Counted from the stretch's first letter, positions 1 to 12,387 are shown. The stretch is DNA of 64,000 nt from Bryopsis sp. KO-2023 (GCA_030272585.1 BSYQ01000007.1:3910001-3974000), one strand, 5' to 3'. A program made the numbers and translations. The notes: generated by a model from the sequence alone, not told the origin.

Positions 1-63
1 TGATTAGGGGGATTTTTGCAGTTGGAATGTTATACTTCTCAGATTATTTTTTCTGGATTGCAG

Positions 64-187
64 TGGAGGGATAGCACTGATTGACTATGATGTTCGATTC
101 CAGGCCTCCAAATTTGCTGATGTGGGGGATCCACCTCACTCTCATACCTGGAGCCATTCCATATCATGCCAGCTGAATTTGCTGTAA
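64..187 (+). CDS. Possible C-terminal exon of an unrecognised gene (partial)
   Basis: A pyrimidine-rich stretch ending in CAG at 61-63 looks like a splice acceptor. The frame that follows reads about 40 codons (GGIALIDYDVRFQASKF, then an H/W-rich stretch) before TAA at 185-187. The residue mix looks like protein rather than chance, but it is short and I recognise no domain. The rest of the gene would lie left of the window. A 70-codon ORF starting at 166 in another frame overlaps it and is probably chance. Confidence 0.3.
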
Positions 188-1295
188 CTTTGGAAAGAAA
201 ATCTAGCAAAAAAAAAAGGCCTGTTGCAAACAGAATTTCATCATATCCAACAAAAGGCTATGAATCTCTTTCCAACAAAGCACTTCATGAATCAATTGCT
301 GATATATTTATCAATCCAGATGAAACACCATGGATCACATATTTCACATGGGGATGGGGTAATCCACATAATATATAATATATTTAATATTACTGTGTGA
401 TTTTTTGAAGAAAAAAAAAACATGCATAATCTTCTTCCAAACATAAAAGGATATTCTTCGCTGTTTACACTTTTCAAAATTACACTATATGCGGTGCCCG
501 CCGATCCGAAAATATCATTGCATCTTCCCTGAAACTACTGGACCTAAATATAATACTGACAAAAAATAAACACTTTTTCCCTGCCCACCGAGAAAAAAAA
601 AAAACAAGGTCAAAACAATCACCTCGCGTATTTTTTTTTGTTCACCCCGCCGAAATTGAAAATACCACAAAAATAATTCTCCATCGGTCCCCCACATTTT
701 CCATAATAAAGAAAACGAGAGACTTCTCAACAAAAAAGTTGAGAAAAGAAAGCACTTTGCTTGCAAAATTCTCTTTTTTTTGTGAACCCATCTTAGCTGA
801 CCTATATTTTCCCAACCCTCTATTTTCCCCGATAATGTCTGCTGCATACCCGCCATTTCGTTTTCTTTTTTCTATCCCAAAAAAAAGAACTTCAAAAATC
901 AAATATGGATGACTACAATTGTATGGATGACTTCCCTCCAAGAAAACAAAATTCTCAATTTGCATGTACCCTTACTAATAGCAGAATGTAAAAATACTCC
1001 CTCCTTTTGACATGCAATCGATCAATTGTCGCAATTCTTCACTTCAAAATGTTTCGATGGGACGACCTTAGTCATCCGAACGCTGGCTGGGCATACCACC
1101 ACTAATCCACCTGCAACAGAAATTCCACCTTTCAACAAACACCTTTCTGTTTTAATTATAAAAACAGACGTTTTTTACTTCCAAAAATAGTCGTTTCTTT
1201 TAACTTTTTCTTTTCTGACATGCGGATAACACTAACCTCACAAATTTCATTTTCAATAATTTCCCCCGAAAAAGAAACCACACACACACAATCAC
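188..1295. other. AT-rich intergenic DNA, no gene seen
   Basis: This stretch holds many A and T runs (for example around 411-420, 595-604 and 772-781) and no exon-like reading frame on either strand. A short CA run lies at about 1281-1291, just beyond the stop codon of the leftward gene that ends at 1296. It probably contains 3' untranslated sequence for the genes on both sides. Confidence 0.5.
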
Positions 1296-4200
1296 TCACT
1301 TCAATACACGGCTCGGATTCTGGTATGACTTCACAAGACCCTCCCACTCCGTCAACTTTGCACGAACGAGGGGCACCAGTTCGTTCTCAGTCACTTCGCA
1401 TGCATCCAAATCCACTGAAGTCGCCGTGGATTCAGCCTCGCTCACAGCATAAGATGGGCCGGAGGGAGTGACCCCACTCTCTTCCGAAGTCTCCTCGAAA
1501 TTGCCCTCATTCTCAAGAGGGACCTCTGCTTCCTCCACATCAGAGGACTGCGAATTCCCAGAACTGCAACTACCCAAGCTGCTGACCTGGTCCGAATCGG
1601 GGTCCTCCCCGATCACCAGAGCCTCCGTCGCCATAAACTCATTGGAATCCCTGCGTCCAGTGAGGTCCAGAACAGACCTCAGTTGACCGATGGCGGCGTT
1701 GCCATCCAGGTCAGACTGCAGGACCTCTCTGATCTGCTCCATGACCCCATGCACTCCCTCGTAAGAAATCAGCAAGTGCTTAATGCAAGCGATGGCCCCA
1801 TCGAACTCTCCTTGCAAGCTTTTTTTCGCACTCTCCCCGAGGCCCTTCGTTGCCGAACCCCCCATCAGACGGCGAATCGCCGAAGCCGTGAGGGGGTTTT
1901 TGCCATCGAACATGGTCCGAAGGCTGCGGACCTTCGAAAAATCGGTGAATCGGTACGCAGGCAACCCATGGCTCTTGGCTGCGACCAGCTGAACGTTGTC
2001 ATTGGACAGCAGCACCACGGGGAATCGCATGGGGTCTTGGCCATCTGGTATGATGGTGTCCATGGTGATGGCTTCCGGAGAGCCCACGATTTCGCAGGAC
2101 TGGCTGCGGCATCGTCCCAAGGGTTTCTTGCAGAGCTCCTGCTGGAAAAAGAGCGCCACTTCGACGATTTTTAGATCCGTTGCTTGGCCCTTGTCGTGAA
2201 CGTTGTGACTGCGGGCATCCAGTACTTCGGCGTTTCTGTCGACCACCATTCCCTCACCCTCATGGGCCCCCAACACAGTCACGAAATCATCACCTGCACA
2301 CACACAGCATCTATTGAGCCAAAGTCCACCGAAACTATTGTAAAGTTGGAAGACAGTCCATTGATTAGCATTCGATAGAAATTGATGCTCGTCCATGGAA
2401 CGCATACATCCTGAAACTGTCAAGACCCTGGCATCAGTAAGATGGAGCTGAATGCACCCCTGATTATGCCAGTAAGATCCCCCCATGGTTTCAAAACGCT
2501 TCACAGAAATGGGCGTTTCATTTTTTACTGTATTTTCCGTTTCATTTTTTACTTTATTTTCCCCCCTTGGGTTCGGTGGACAGGATTTTCAACCGAAATT
2601 CGGAGCAAATCTTTTCAGCAGCACAAATATATCCAACACTCACCTCCAGGGCCATACTGATCGAGACCTGAGCTCATCAGCTTCCTGATGGAATGGCCGA
2701 CATAAGGATTCTGCTTTTTCAAGCCATCCAGCTGCTTCGCAACACTGTCACAGAGGACGAAAAACACTCGCTCGTTCGCTGGCAGGTTCTTTCCGAATCC
2801 AGATTTCATGCACAAGTTTTGCAGCCAGTCGAAGGTGAACACCACCGATCTCTGGCCCTTGCGGGAAATTCCGATGAGTCCCAGCAGAGCGCTGGTGTCA
2901 GGGAAAATCAGCAGCGGGCCGCTAGGGGGCGATGATCTCGATGGCATGGGTTGCACCAGTCTGGGCTCTGGAGCCCTCGATTTCGTCCATGACGTCTTTG
3001 CTGCCTGGGAGAAAAAAATGTATACTTTGTATTTTATATTTATTTTACTAAAAAAAACCCCACCAGATTCAGCGAAAGTGGCCACTATTTCTTATTATAT
3101 TACTAGAGATATAAGACTGACTGGCAAGCAAGCATGATCCCAGAAAAACTTAAAATCGTTGAATCAATCAGCTCACCATTAGTAAATGACCTATTTACTT
3201 TAAACATGTACAAATTCAAAATAATTTCAGATTTAGCATCGGACTTATTTTTTCTCTCTGTTTTATTTGCTACGAATTTCTTAAAAACAATTATTGTTTA
3301 GTAGGAATTCTTTAATAGCTTAGCTGCTCGACCAACCTACCATCAGCACCGGAGCCTCTGAAGGCTTCAACCTCTGCGACCGAATCCAAGGAATCTGAAC
3401 GTGAGCATCAATTTTCTCATTCATCAGCTGGCTGGACATCTTCCCCCTGACTTTTTTCAGCAAAAATTTGGGTATGTCGATAACGAGGCCCCTCGTTTCC
3501 TCTTGTTTTTTCAAGAATTTCATCAGATTGTCGACGGACAGCATGTTCCACTCCATCCTCAACCACAGAGGCTTCCCGATCGTATTCTTGGTGGATATGG
3601 CGGACACGACCAGCTCCGCACCGGAGTTAGTCATTGTGTTGTGGGAGAGATGGAGCTCCATCAGGCCTGCAATCGTGTCGATGCAACAATTGTGTTTTTT
3701 ACAAAAATCAAACCAAGCCAGTGATTTCAGGGGAAAAAAACACCAAAAAAAAAACACCTTGCATTGGCCATGTGAGAATAGGACCGAAACTTCTTCCTCA
3801 TCCAAAAAACTGAACCACAATTTTTTGAAAAGAACAGAAACTGAACCAAGCCCACAATTCTGAATAAACAGGAAGGGGTTCCCTCCGCACACAATTTTAA
3901 ATCAACAGTCAAGGGAAAAGGGGGCGCACCATCATGCATCATCTGGGTTACGTATTTAGCCCCCAGATCCGTCAGCTTGTTGTCGAACAGCCACAGTTTC
4001 ACCACATTCACAGAATCCTTGTGCTCTTCGATCCATGTCCCCAACATCTCGGCTTCCATATCCGTGATGCCCATTTTCTCGCACCGAATCGACACATTGA
4101 CCTTGTCCGTATCCAACAGGTTCTGCTTCTCCCCAAACACACACTTCCTGGCTTTCTGGTTGTGGTTGTGGATACTGCTATTTGCGGAGGGACGAGCCTG

Positions 4201-5532
4201 GGTAATGCTTTCCCCTCCCGTTACCGAGCCCCCGTCAGACTGAAAATTGGGCTCTTCTGCCGTAACAACCCTCGTTTCCAGAATCTGGCCTGTGGTGCTG
4301 GCGGTTTCTGCAAAGGAATCATCCTGACACACTGACAATCCACTCGACACATCAGAGTTCGTTCGGCAAATCGCCCAGGACCCCCTCCTCCTACATTCCT
4401 CCAGCTGAGCCAAAATGCTGTTGTGACTTGGCATCGAGAATGCCCCACTGGAGGCCTGGTCAACAGAGTTTGCCCTCTCGAGTTCGATATTCGGCCAGAA
4501 CTGGCTGGGCTGGGAGGAATAGGACTGGAGGGAGTGTTGAGTGCTTCCAGAAGCTGGACCAGGCAATGGACCAGGCAATGAATTTCTTTTTCGATGTTGT
4601 TTACGCATGCGGTGTTCCAGCAAAGCTTGTCTAAAGAAGACCACCCATTCAGAAATTGCCTCCAGCCAGCTTGGAGAGAACCGGCATCCGAAAGCGGGAG
4701 AGACCTACAAATCAAACAAACATCAAACCTTGCCGAAACCACACCCACCCATCGGGTAAATCGAAGAAGCAAAAAATCAAAGAATTAGACCTGTGATCGG
4801 TTCAAAAGCACCACCTACCCTCCAAACACCAGGTTCGGCATCTCTTTCGAGAACAATGCTTTTGTGTCCAAAGCCGAAAGTGTATTTCCCTGGGCTCCAG
4901 GCCCACTCCTCCAGGCCTTCTTTCAGAGTCCATTCACGGAGCTGCCTACCATGCCACTCATCCCCCCTCTTCCCACGGTGGTCCATACTGCCAGTCCTGC
5001 TGCTGTTACCACTATTGGTGCGGGAATCCCAGTCTCGACGGCCCAGCTTGGCATCAGGCTTTGGTTTCCAGAAACCCCCACCGGCCTGGCCAGTCCTCAT
5101 ACCTCCATCTTGAAACCCACCCCCTCTACCACCCCTCGAGCCTCCTCCCCCACGTTTCGGCCCAATCGCTCTTCGAACACTCCTACCCCCCCGATTCCCC
5201 CCTCCAACCCACGATTGCTGCTGCTGCTGTTGTCTCGGGATGTCTATGGGGGCATTCCCATGGTTGGGTCGATCTTGACGGTTTTTCTTGCCTCCTCGAC
5301 GGATCATCTTGGTCCATCGGTCTCGGACGGCAGGCATCCCAAAGGTGTTTTCCAAGGGAAACCTGGGTCCAGAGCTGCTGATCTCGGAGCCTTGCAGCGA
5401 GGGCTGGCTTGCAGGTGAGGGGTGTTGAGGTCTCCTCAATGCCCCATCGTTCACGGAGCTCGTGACGTCCCTCCACCATTGCTCGGAGGGTCCCTGGGTG
5501 TTGTAGGGTGCAGAATTGCTTCGCCGATGCAT
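1296..5532 (-). CDS. LRR and PIN-domain protein, predicted RNA-binding nuclease
   Basis: Five exons join in phase: 5532-4819, 4704-3930, 3666-3341, 3004-2644 and 2293-1296, giving 1057 residues. The first 240 residues are disordered, with poly-Q and an Arg/Gly-rich (RGG-like) stretch typical of RNA binding. Leucine-rich repeats of the ribonuclease-inhibitor type follow at about 455-540 (VVKLWLFDNKLTDLGAKYV, then LMELHLSHNTMTNSGAELV), and an intron splits this region exactly between repeat units. A PIN domain spans about 636-840: the first acidic motif is FPDTSALLG (D near 641), and the last is VVLLSNDNVQLV. PIN domains are metal-dependent RNases. The last 200 residues are acidic and Ser-rich. 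The start is the first ATG after an apparent 5' UTR; an upstream coding exon cannot be excluded. The domain calls are firm; the biological role is not known to me. Confidence 0.75.
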
Positions 5533-6183
5533 GTAGAATTTCCTGTGTGGTTGGATTCAAACAGAACCAAAAAAAAACAAAATTCTCAGAGAAAAAAAGT
5601 TTACGCGACGCCAACGGAAACCGCTTAATGGGGCGATTGGAGGATGGAGGTATGCGAAACAGCGCTGGTGACGACAGCAATGCGGATACTCGGAGATCGG
5701 CGGCGGAGAGGGGATTCAATGCGGGGTCGCAGCCCGAATTCAACCCAATCGTTGGATAACGCCAACCAAAAGAAAGTCGTCGTACGTCTCAACCGCTCTA
5801 GCTTGTGCCGATGCGGATTCGCGCGTCTTTCAATGGAAAAGAAAACACAACGCCACGGGCTGAAACGAATCGACCTCTACAGCACCTCTTCCACAACCAC
5901 CGAAACCGACAGTCTCTCTTCTTATATTCTATTCTAAGCCACGGGCCTTTCCTGGCTCGCCACCAGCAAACCGAAAGAGACTTTCGACCGACGCCCTTGT
6001 GCCAACCCGAACGAACAGTCTCGCCTACCTTTCTCGCTTTATTAGCGTTTCCCCTGTTTGAACAGATCGCTCCTACACAGCCCAGGCCTCAGGAGCGTCT
6101 CTCCCCTCGACTCGTGTCGTCGTTGAACCTGTCCCTTGTCGCCCGCCCCCCTCTTGAAACGGCGTGGTGCGAGCAGTCCCACA
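5533..6183. promoter_or_regulatory. Divergent upstream region, CpG-rich
   Basis: This lies between the leftward LRR-PIN gene and the rightward small ORF at 6184. It is markedly richer in CG dinucleotides than the surrounding AT-rich DNA, as are the other head-to-head intervals in this window. It probably carries both transcription starts. The part next to 5532 (about 5533-5760) may be 5' UTR and a 5' intron of the LRR-PIN gene. I see no clear TATA box. Confidence 0.4.
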
Positions 6184-6363
6184 ATGAACCTCTCCAGAAG
6201 TGTTTTGAAGATTTTGGGGCAGAGGACGTGGGGGCGACGTGACAAGATTCCAGCAATCAAGCCGAAATGCTGTAAAATGGATCTGGCGCCCCTGCCCTGT
6301 GAAGAACCCCAACGTATGGAAAGAGACAAAGAATGCCCCCTATTGGCTGGGACTGGGGTGTGA
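6184..6363 (+). CDS. Small ORF with mitochondrial-presequence-like N terminus
   Basis: A 59-residue ORF starts MNLSRSVLKILGQRTWGRR, an Arg/Lys-rich, Ser-containing amphipathic stretch without acidic residues, which is what a mitochondrial targeting sequence looks like. A Cys/Pro-containing part follows (PKCCKMDLAPLPCEEP) and ends in TGA. It sits head to head with the LRR-PIN gene in CpG-rich DNA. Small mitochondrial assembly or accessory proteins often have this plan, but I cannot assign a family, and it could also be the first exon of a longer gene or chance. Confidence 0.35.
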   Translation: MNLSRSVLKILGQRTWGRRDKIPAIKPKCCKMDLAPLPCEEPQRMERDKECPLLAGTGV

Positions 6364-7436
6364 ATTTTGAAGTCCCGCCTTGCCTGATTTCGAGTTTGCA
6401 TGTGTTGCTCGGAAGCTATTCCATTTCTTAATCTGTTTAGAATCGCTAAACAAGCAAGATCCTTTGGGCTGGTGGTGGTGGTGGCAAAGGAGGATCATAA
6501 AAATATGGAATCTGGAATCTTAGGCTTAATATATATCAATTAAATTCACCTTGCTGTCCATGCACAATAAAATGCCAGTGAAATTGTAAAGAAAAAAAGC
6601 CTAGCTGATGATTTTCCACACAGATATTTGCCTCAAAATCATTTGGAATCATCTCTGTTTTTTCCCCCACGGCTTGCCCTTTTTTTTATCGCTTGCAGGA
6701 GGGGAGGGGGGGGGGGGGGAGGAGGAAACCACATCGTTTTTTTTTTCTTTCTTTCTTTCGTTTTATTCAAATCAAACAAAACCAAACAAACGCTGCAAAA
6801 TAAACGGACGACCCAACTCTTGGATCATAAAATCTTTCATAAAAACCGGCTGCTTTTCAATCCACAACCCTAAAAAGAGAATCGAAACCTTGCTAGGCAC
6901 CCAACCCCTCTACGAAAAAAAACAACACACAAAAAAAAGTGCCATTCTTACTAAGCGAACCCCAAATTCTCTCTACTTGTATTTTTTTTTTTCCCTTTCT
7001 TCTTCCTTAATTTCTTTCCCTTAAAATTACCGCTTCCACCCCCCTAGAAAAACTAACCAATCTTTTTTCCTTTCTTTTTCAAGTTTTTTGTTTAGTTTTG
7101 AATTTTCTTAATTTTCTTTTAATGTCTGATCTAGACCATCATCCTTTTCATTCCCTTAATCAACAAACTAAGATCTTGGAAAGGCAAACCCCCCTTCCTC
7201 TCTCTTCTCCCCCCCCCCCTCACTCTTTTTTTCAACCTCCCCATCAATGACTGCCCCAGAAATCCTATCGGCCATTTAAAGAACAGAACAAAACACACAC
7301 ACACATGCACACACAAAACCATCGATAAGAAAAAAACAAACGAACAAGAGAATCCAATCAGGAAAAAACTGCCAAAAAGAAAAAAAACATCGATAAAATG
7401 AAATAAAGATTTCCCGTCATCTTGTTCCCTTTTTTT
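6364..7436. other. Intergenic, T- and C-rich, likely 3' UTR of the leftward gene
   Basis: No coding frame was found. The region has a G run with interruptions near 6702-6724, T runs and (CTTT)n-like tracts near 6737-6760, and an (AC)n run near 7292-7316. It lies just downstream of the stop codon of the leftward Met/Gly-rich gene (stop at 7437), so its right part is probably that gene's 3' UTR. Confidence 0.45.
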
Positions 7437-9962
7437 TCAAAACATCCCTTTCTTCCCTGACCCTTGATTTTTCAGGTGTGCCTCCCTCATTTTTTTCCGA
7501 AGGCGAGTTTTCTGCCTTTTCGTCAAACTCCCTTTTTCCCCGTTCTCTTGGGAAAGCACCTCCTCCCCATTTCCTAAACTACGATTCCCGTTGGCCGATT
7601 GGATCTCCACCTTATCCCCAAAATCAGATGCTAATCGGTTGACCTCCGCTGATCTGGGGGCCATCCCCAAAGGCAGCCGCATCTCCTGACCTCCACCGAC
7701 CGATCTGACCTTAGCATTCACGCCACCACTGCCGAAGGTGCTGTTGGGGGTGGGGGAATTCCCAGGCCGCGGTTGTAATTGAAATTTTGACACCGGTCGG
7801 ATCTGGGGAGCCGCCTTGGCAGCTTTCTGCACGTACGACCCAGGGAGGGGGGTGCCGATGGGTGCAGGGGCTTTGTGAGGTGGCGGCGGCTGATAGTTTA
7901 TTGTTGGAGATCGACAGCCATCGTTCACAGGAGGATCATCTCTTACAAAGATTGGGACCTGGGCGCATCGAAAACTGCCTTTTGAAACTAGAGCATGGGC
8001 ACATCAAAAACTGCCTTTTGAAACTGGGGAATGGGCAATCATCGAAAAATGCTTTTTAAAATCAGAGAATGAGCATCTCGAAAAAATAAATTTTATTCAG
8101 TGCTACAGTTTTGTTGTTTCATCCTAAATTCAAGTAGGTTTGCTTTCTTGATCGAATGGATTTTTGAGAAGCTGGGATATACAGGGGTATATACTGACGA
8201 TCCTCCCTGGCTTGTTTCCATGGTACATAACTGTAGATGCCTCGAAATACATACAGAAAAATTTGGAAACATTCTGGTGGTTTTAAGTGATATGCACCTG
8301 AGGGGCTTGGATTGGACGAGGTGGTGGGGGTGGCGGGGGGACAGGGGGGGCAGGCGGGGCGGGCGGAGGCACCGCTGGGGCCATGCCCACAGGCTGGTGA
8401 ACTTGTCCATTTCCCATAGCATGGTACTGAGACCCCATGCTGTTCGCAGCCGCCACCGGCGTGAATGGCGCCTGCCACCCAATCACAATTGCTCACTAAA
8501 TTGCCGGTTACATGGTGGACCCCTCATCCCTTCATAAAATTGAAACCATATTGGACTCGCAGTGAGGGTGGTGCCGACGTGGGCAAAAAAAAAAAGGAGA
8601 GATCAATGCAGCATTCTGTCCGGGCAGTCTTTCTGAAGCTTGGAAAACAGCACAGGCAACATTTGATTTCATTCCCAAGAGTCTACAATCGAATGGGTTA
8701 CATGGGGCGGATCGCCTTGATGTAACAATTTGCAACCCAAGCGTCTGGTCCTATTGCAACTCCCAACTAGCGACGACCTCTGTTCGACGGTGCACCTCTC
8801 GATCTACTCACCTGTTGCATGTGAGGCGCTTGCCGGTGTCTCATTTCCCCACCAGGCATTCCATGCGGAAACCCCTGCTGCATCATTTGCATGGGTGGCG
8901 GCATTCCAGGATTCGGCGGAGGATACCCGCCCATTCCATTTTGATACATCGGAGGCCGAGACAACGGTCCCCCATACCAAGAAGGTCCCCCCCCTCTACC
9001 ACCCCCCATCTCAGCCCCCATGCCACCCATTCCATGATTGCTTCTTCCCCCCTCCATCCTTCCGACATTTCCTCCGTTCATCCCAACACCCATTCCATGA
9101 TTTGGCCTTCCCATGTCCATCCGCATGTTGCTGTTCAGCATAGGAGGTCCCCGCATGCCATTCATCATTCCGGAAGAAGCCATGTGGGGAGGGGGATACA
9201 TGTGGCGTGGATAGCCAGAAGAATGGGGATGATGGTGTGGGGGTGGGGGTATTCTGCCAGGAGGCGGGGGTGGGACGTTCGATGGAGCGGGGGGTGGGGG
9301 TCCCCCTCTGGGCATGTATCTTTGATGTTGATGTTGTTGATGGTGCTGTTGGTGGTTCTGTTGATGGTGCTGCATGCCTCCGCCTCCTCCTCCCCTGGGG
9401 TGCTGGTATCCTTGGTTGCTGAATCTAGGATTTGAGGGGGCCTCGTAACTGTGCGCAAACTGAACAACAAAATAACAACCCAGACAAAATGAAACAAACC
9501 GCCCATGCCACTCCATATGTCACTTCTCGTTTGCACAGCAGATGGGCTCTTATCTTTGCTGTGGTAATGCGTTTGAAAGAAACGAGAAAGTTCGGGGTTA
9601 ACAAAAAAAGAGCCCCCCCCCCCAATAAAAATAAATAAATAATAATAATAAATAATAATAAATAAATAAATACACTAAACTAGAAAGAAGAATGGAACGT
9701 GGTTTTATTTCTGATGACCAGTTTGAGTTGTCAAACCAAACCTTGCAAAAAAATAGACCTTCGAAAATAAATCCGGTCTCGGTGTAATCACCAAATCTAA
9801 CCTCATCAAAAAACAAAATCATATTTTTTTCCAGTTATTCGCTTCTCTTCTTTCCAACAAAAGAAAAAAAGGGAGAAAAAACACACAAAGGGAAAAGAGA
9901 GGATGTCTGACTGGTTGTTCGAAGAGCCATGCTTACGGCGTTGGGGTGTGGTTGTGGGACAT
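7437..9962 (-). CDS. Low-complexity Met/Gly/Pro/His/Gln-rich protein
   Basis: Four exons join in phase: 9962-9937 (26 bp), 9448-8812, 8471-8298 and 7958-7437, giving 452 residues. The start MSHNHTPTPYEAPSNPR spans the first intron. The body is disordered: a Gly run, a His/Gln block (about 30-50), Pro-rich segments, then Met/Gly repeats of the kind seen in RNA-granule or splicing-associated proteins. A second Pro-rich patch (PPAPPAPPVPPPPPPPRP) follows. The conserved-looking part is the C-terminal basic helix LTKRQKTRLRKKMREAHLK, which could bind RNA or a partner. I do not recognise a named family. The composition suggests an RNA-associated, phase-separating protein; that is inference. The tiny first exon rests on phase and a good GTAAGC donor. 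Confidence 0.65.
9630..9673. repeat. AAT/AAAT microsatellite
   Basis: A run of AATAAATAAAT and AATAATAAT units of about 40 bp lies inside the first intron of the leftward Met/Gly-rich gene. It follows a short C run. It is a simple-sequence repeat with no evident function. Confidence 0.8.
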
Positions 9963-10925
9963 GTGAATGCTGTTTCTTGTGCGGTCTCTGCGGAGGGTGG
10001 CGAATAAAGCCAGAACCTTGTATATTGGGGTTCTGCAACCAAAAAAGAAACACACACATACACACAGAGAGGTTTTAGCTCTTCCAGCTGGCAGCAGTGG
10101 TGAGAAACTAAGAAAGAAAGAAAAAAAAGCCAAAGGAGGAAATGTCTATATATAAATATCAAACAGCTGCACTGTCCTCTTACAGCTTCCCAAGCCACCA
10201 CACTTTTCTTTTCTCACTCATATGTCACCACACCACTTCTTCCTTTCTTTCCTGGAAAGGATGCGAATCCATTTACACAACCGACCGCACCACAAGAGAA
10301 TATCCACCCGGACCTCAACGTCCAACGATTACATGAGAGCAACTAAAGCAGGAGCAACAACGACGCACTTGCCACCCGGGCTGAGCTGGACGCGGGTGGT
10401 CGAATTGGCTGGAAATCCACCAAGTCTGGCCCTGGTGCGCAGCCGTTGGGGTGGGCCCAGGGGATGGCTGGAAATCCGCTTGGCGCGTCACAGGATAATC
10501 ACCCCAAGGCTGCTGGCTCCACGATGCAATCATTCCGTGAACAGTGTCCTGCGGACATACCTCTATACGGCAAGTCAAGCCGTCCACACGCTCTTGCTCC
10601 GTGCGATACTGCTCCATTCTCGTTTACGCTTTTTTCCCCCCTCTCGTTCTGGGGCTCTCTTTCTCGTCCTCCCTCCCTTTTTCACACTTCTGCTCCTCCT
10701 CCTCCTCCACCTCCTGAATCCTCGTTTTCCTTTGGCCCGGTTTCCCCGTCTACAATAGCTTTCTTTTCATGTGGTGTTCCCTTTTTTTTTTTTGCGGGGC
10801 TTTTTTTTTCCACAGAAAAAAGCTGCGTGCGCGTTTCGGAATTTGTTGAAGAGTTGTGCAGCGTTCTTGAGTGGTGTGAGGCGTCAGATGGAATGTGACA
10901 GAGGTTCGGGTACAACCCGCCGAAT

Positions 10926-11151
10926 CCCAACCCGCCGAATCCGACGTGGACACAAGCGCACGTGGCATATTTTTCATGCACTTTTCACGACGGTTCTGTT
11001 CGCCAACGGCAAGTTGCCTGCGCTTTGTGTGTTGCAGTGCCACTGGTTCGCCTTTTCGCCACGGACGAGAGCAGCGGCGGAACGTTCGCTGTACTCCAGG
11101 GGTTGGGTAACGGGGAGACCTGTTTCAAGGAGGTTCGAGTCCTTCTCCTGT
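10926..11151 (+). repeat. Non-coding element copy A, with B-box-like end
   Basis: This segment is repeated in inverted orientation at 12388-12669. The 5' block (10926-11007) matches copy B with only a few substitutions and includes two ACGT cores, GACGTGG and CACGTGGC, the second being a plant ABRE/G-box sequence. The middle is diverged and shorter than in copy B. The 3' block (11109-11151) matches again and contains GGTTCGAGTCC, which fits the RNA polymerase III B box (GGTTCGANTCC) and can fold as a tRNA T-arm. No complete tRNA cloverleaf can be drawn and no T-run terminator follows closely. Conservation of both ends with a variable centre suggests a structured RNA or tRNA-derived element rather than protein coding. 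Confidence 0.5.
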
Positions 11152-12387
11152 CGCGATCAAACTTGCGCAGCAGGGTTGTCGTCTTCGCAGCAAAGCGCCA
11201 ACGATTCCGATGAATGGTAAAAAGCAGTAAAAATAAAGAAAAGCAAGCGACTTCCATATTGTTTGCTCCCCTTCAGAGGACAGCGAGTTAGGTGGATTCA
11301 GGGTGTTGGAACTCCTAGTGGGTGAACAAGTATTGATCTCTCTACTATTTTCATTCGTTTCCTTCTTTTTTTTTGGAAGGGAGAAGGCGGGAAGAGAGAC
11401 AACAGACAGGGGGAAAAAGATACTGGAGTAGTGGTGGGTGCTGAACCATCCAATTTCTTTTTACTCTTGAATCATTGAAACTCCTGTGTGACAGTGACTC
11501 AATGAACACAGCCAGTCCCATTTCTGTTTTGTCCTCCCAATTGGATTTTAAGTAATCCTGGTTGAATGTAGCAAGTTGACTGTTGGTAAAGGGGCTTTGT
11601 AGGAGAGCACCATATATAAAGCTCAGATTAATTATTGGTCTCGGAGCAACAGAACTCATTGACTATTCTTTTCCAGTTTATCACTCCAGTTATTTTTGTT
11701 TCAATGCTGATATGTTATTTTCCAGCAAATCCTTTTTTTCCCCATTTTCCCAGAAAGACTTTCAGGATAACTAATAAAGAAGCAGATGCCTATTTTTCTT
11801 GAACAGTGCTAATCATTTATCTTCGAGAATGAAATCGAACCAACAAATCTCATACTGTAAAATTTACCAGCCATCAACGATTCTTACATATACAGAGATT
11901 GTATTTGGGGGACACATTGATTCTTCATTCTGGTTTTATTTTTACATTCTTCTTTTTTTTTGGTCTGGATTTTTTAAGGGTATCTCTGGCAAGTAGAGTT
12001 TGTTGAGCCAGAATTTTTTTTTTTGGATGAAAAATATCACATCTTTCCCCCCAAAAAAGGAAAACCCATCCACCTATCAAAATAACGCCCCCCATCCAGT
12101 TCAGAACCTGCCATGCCCCTAACAATAGCTCTTATTTGGTTTGAGCTACTGAACAGAGCCCTATCCTTCAAAAGCTGATCTCCATCAGATGCAAAAGTCT
12201 CAGAGCTTGCACCCCCTAAACCCCCCAGAAAAGGGAAACCTAGACTGTGTGGGACAAGCACAGCACTGGTCTCTCGCTCCTAGTCCTTCAGATCATGGAA
12301 ACTCAGCCATCCGCCAAACTTGTCCCGAAACATCCTTCCGCCTTTGATAACTCTGCTCTAGAAATCGAAGAGTGCAGAATGGTTCCA
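11152..12387. other. Spacer between the inverted elements, no gene seen
   Basis: About 1.2 kb of AT-rich DNA separates the two inverted non-coding copies. I find no exon-like frame with usable splice sites. Local C/G runs occur near 12048-12060 and 12084-12092. Confidence 0.4.

Noticed and set aside
2935..3003. A frame reading DVMDEIEGSRAQTG that would need one C fewer near 2926-2930 to enter the PIN domain
   Set aside because: The other frame of the same exon is open throughout and joins in phase to exons on both sides, so no frameshift is required.
10615..11220. Several overlapping ORFs of 90-150 codons on both strands
   Set aside because: They lie across the inverted non-coding element, have no domains, and the two element copies do not conserve any reading frame.
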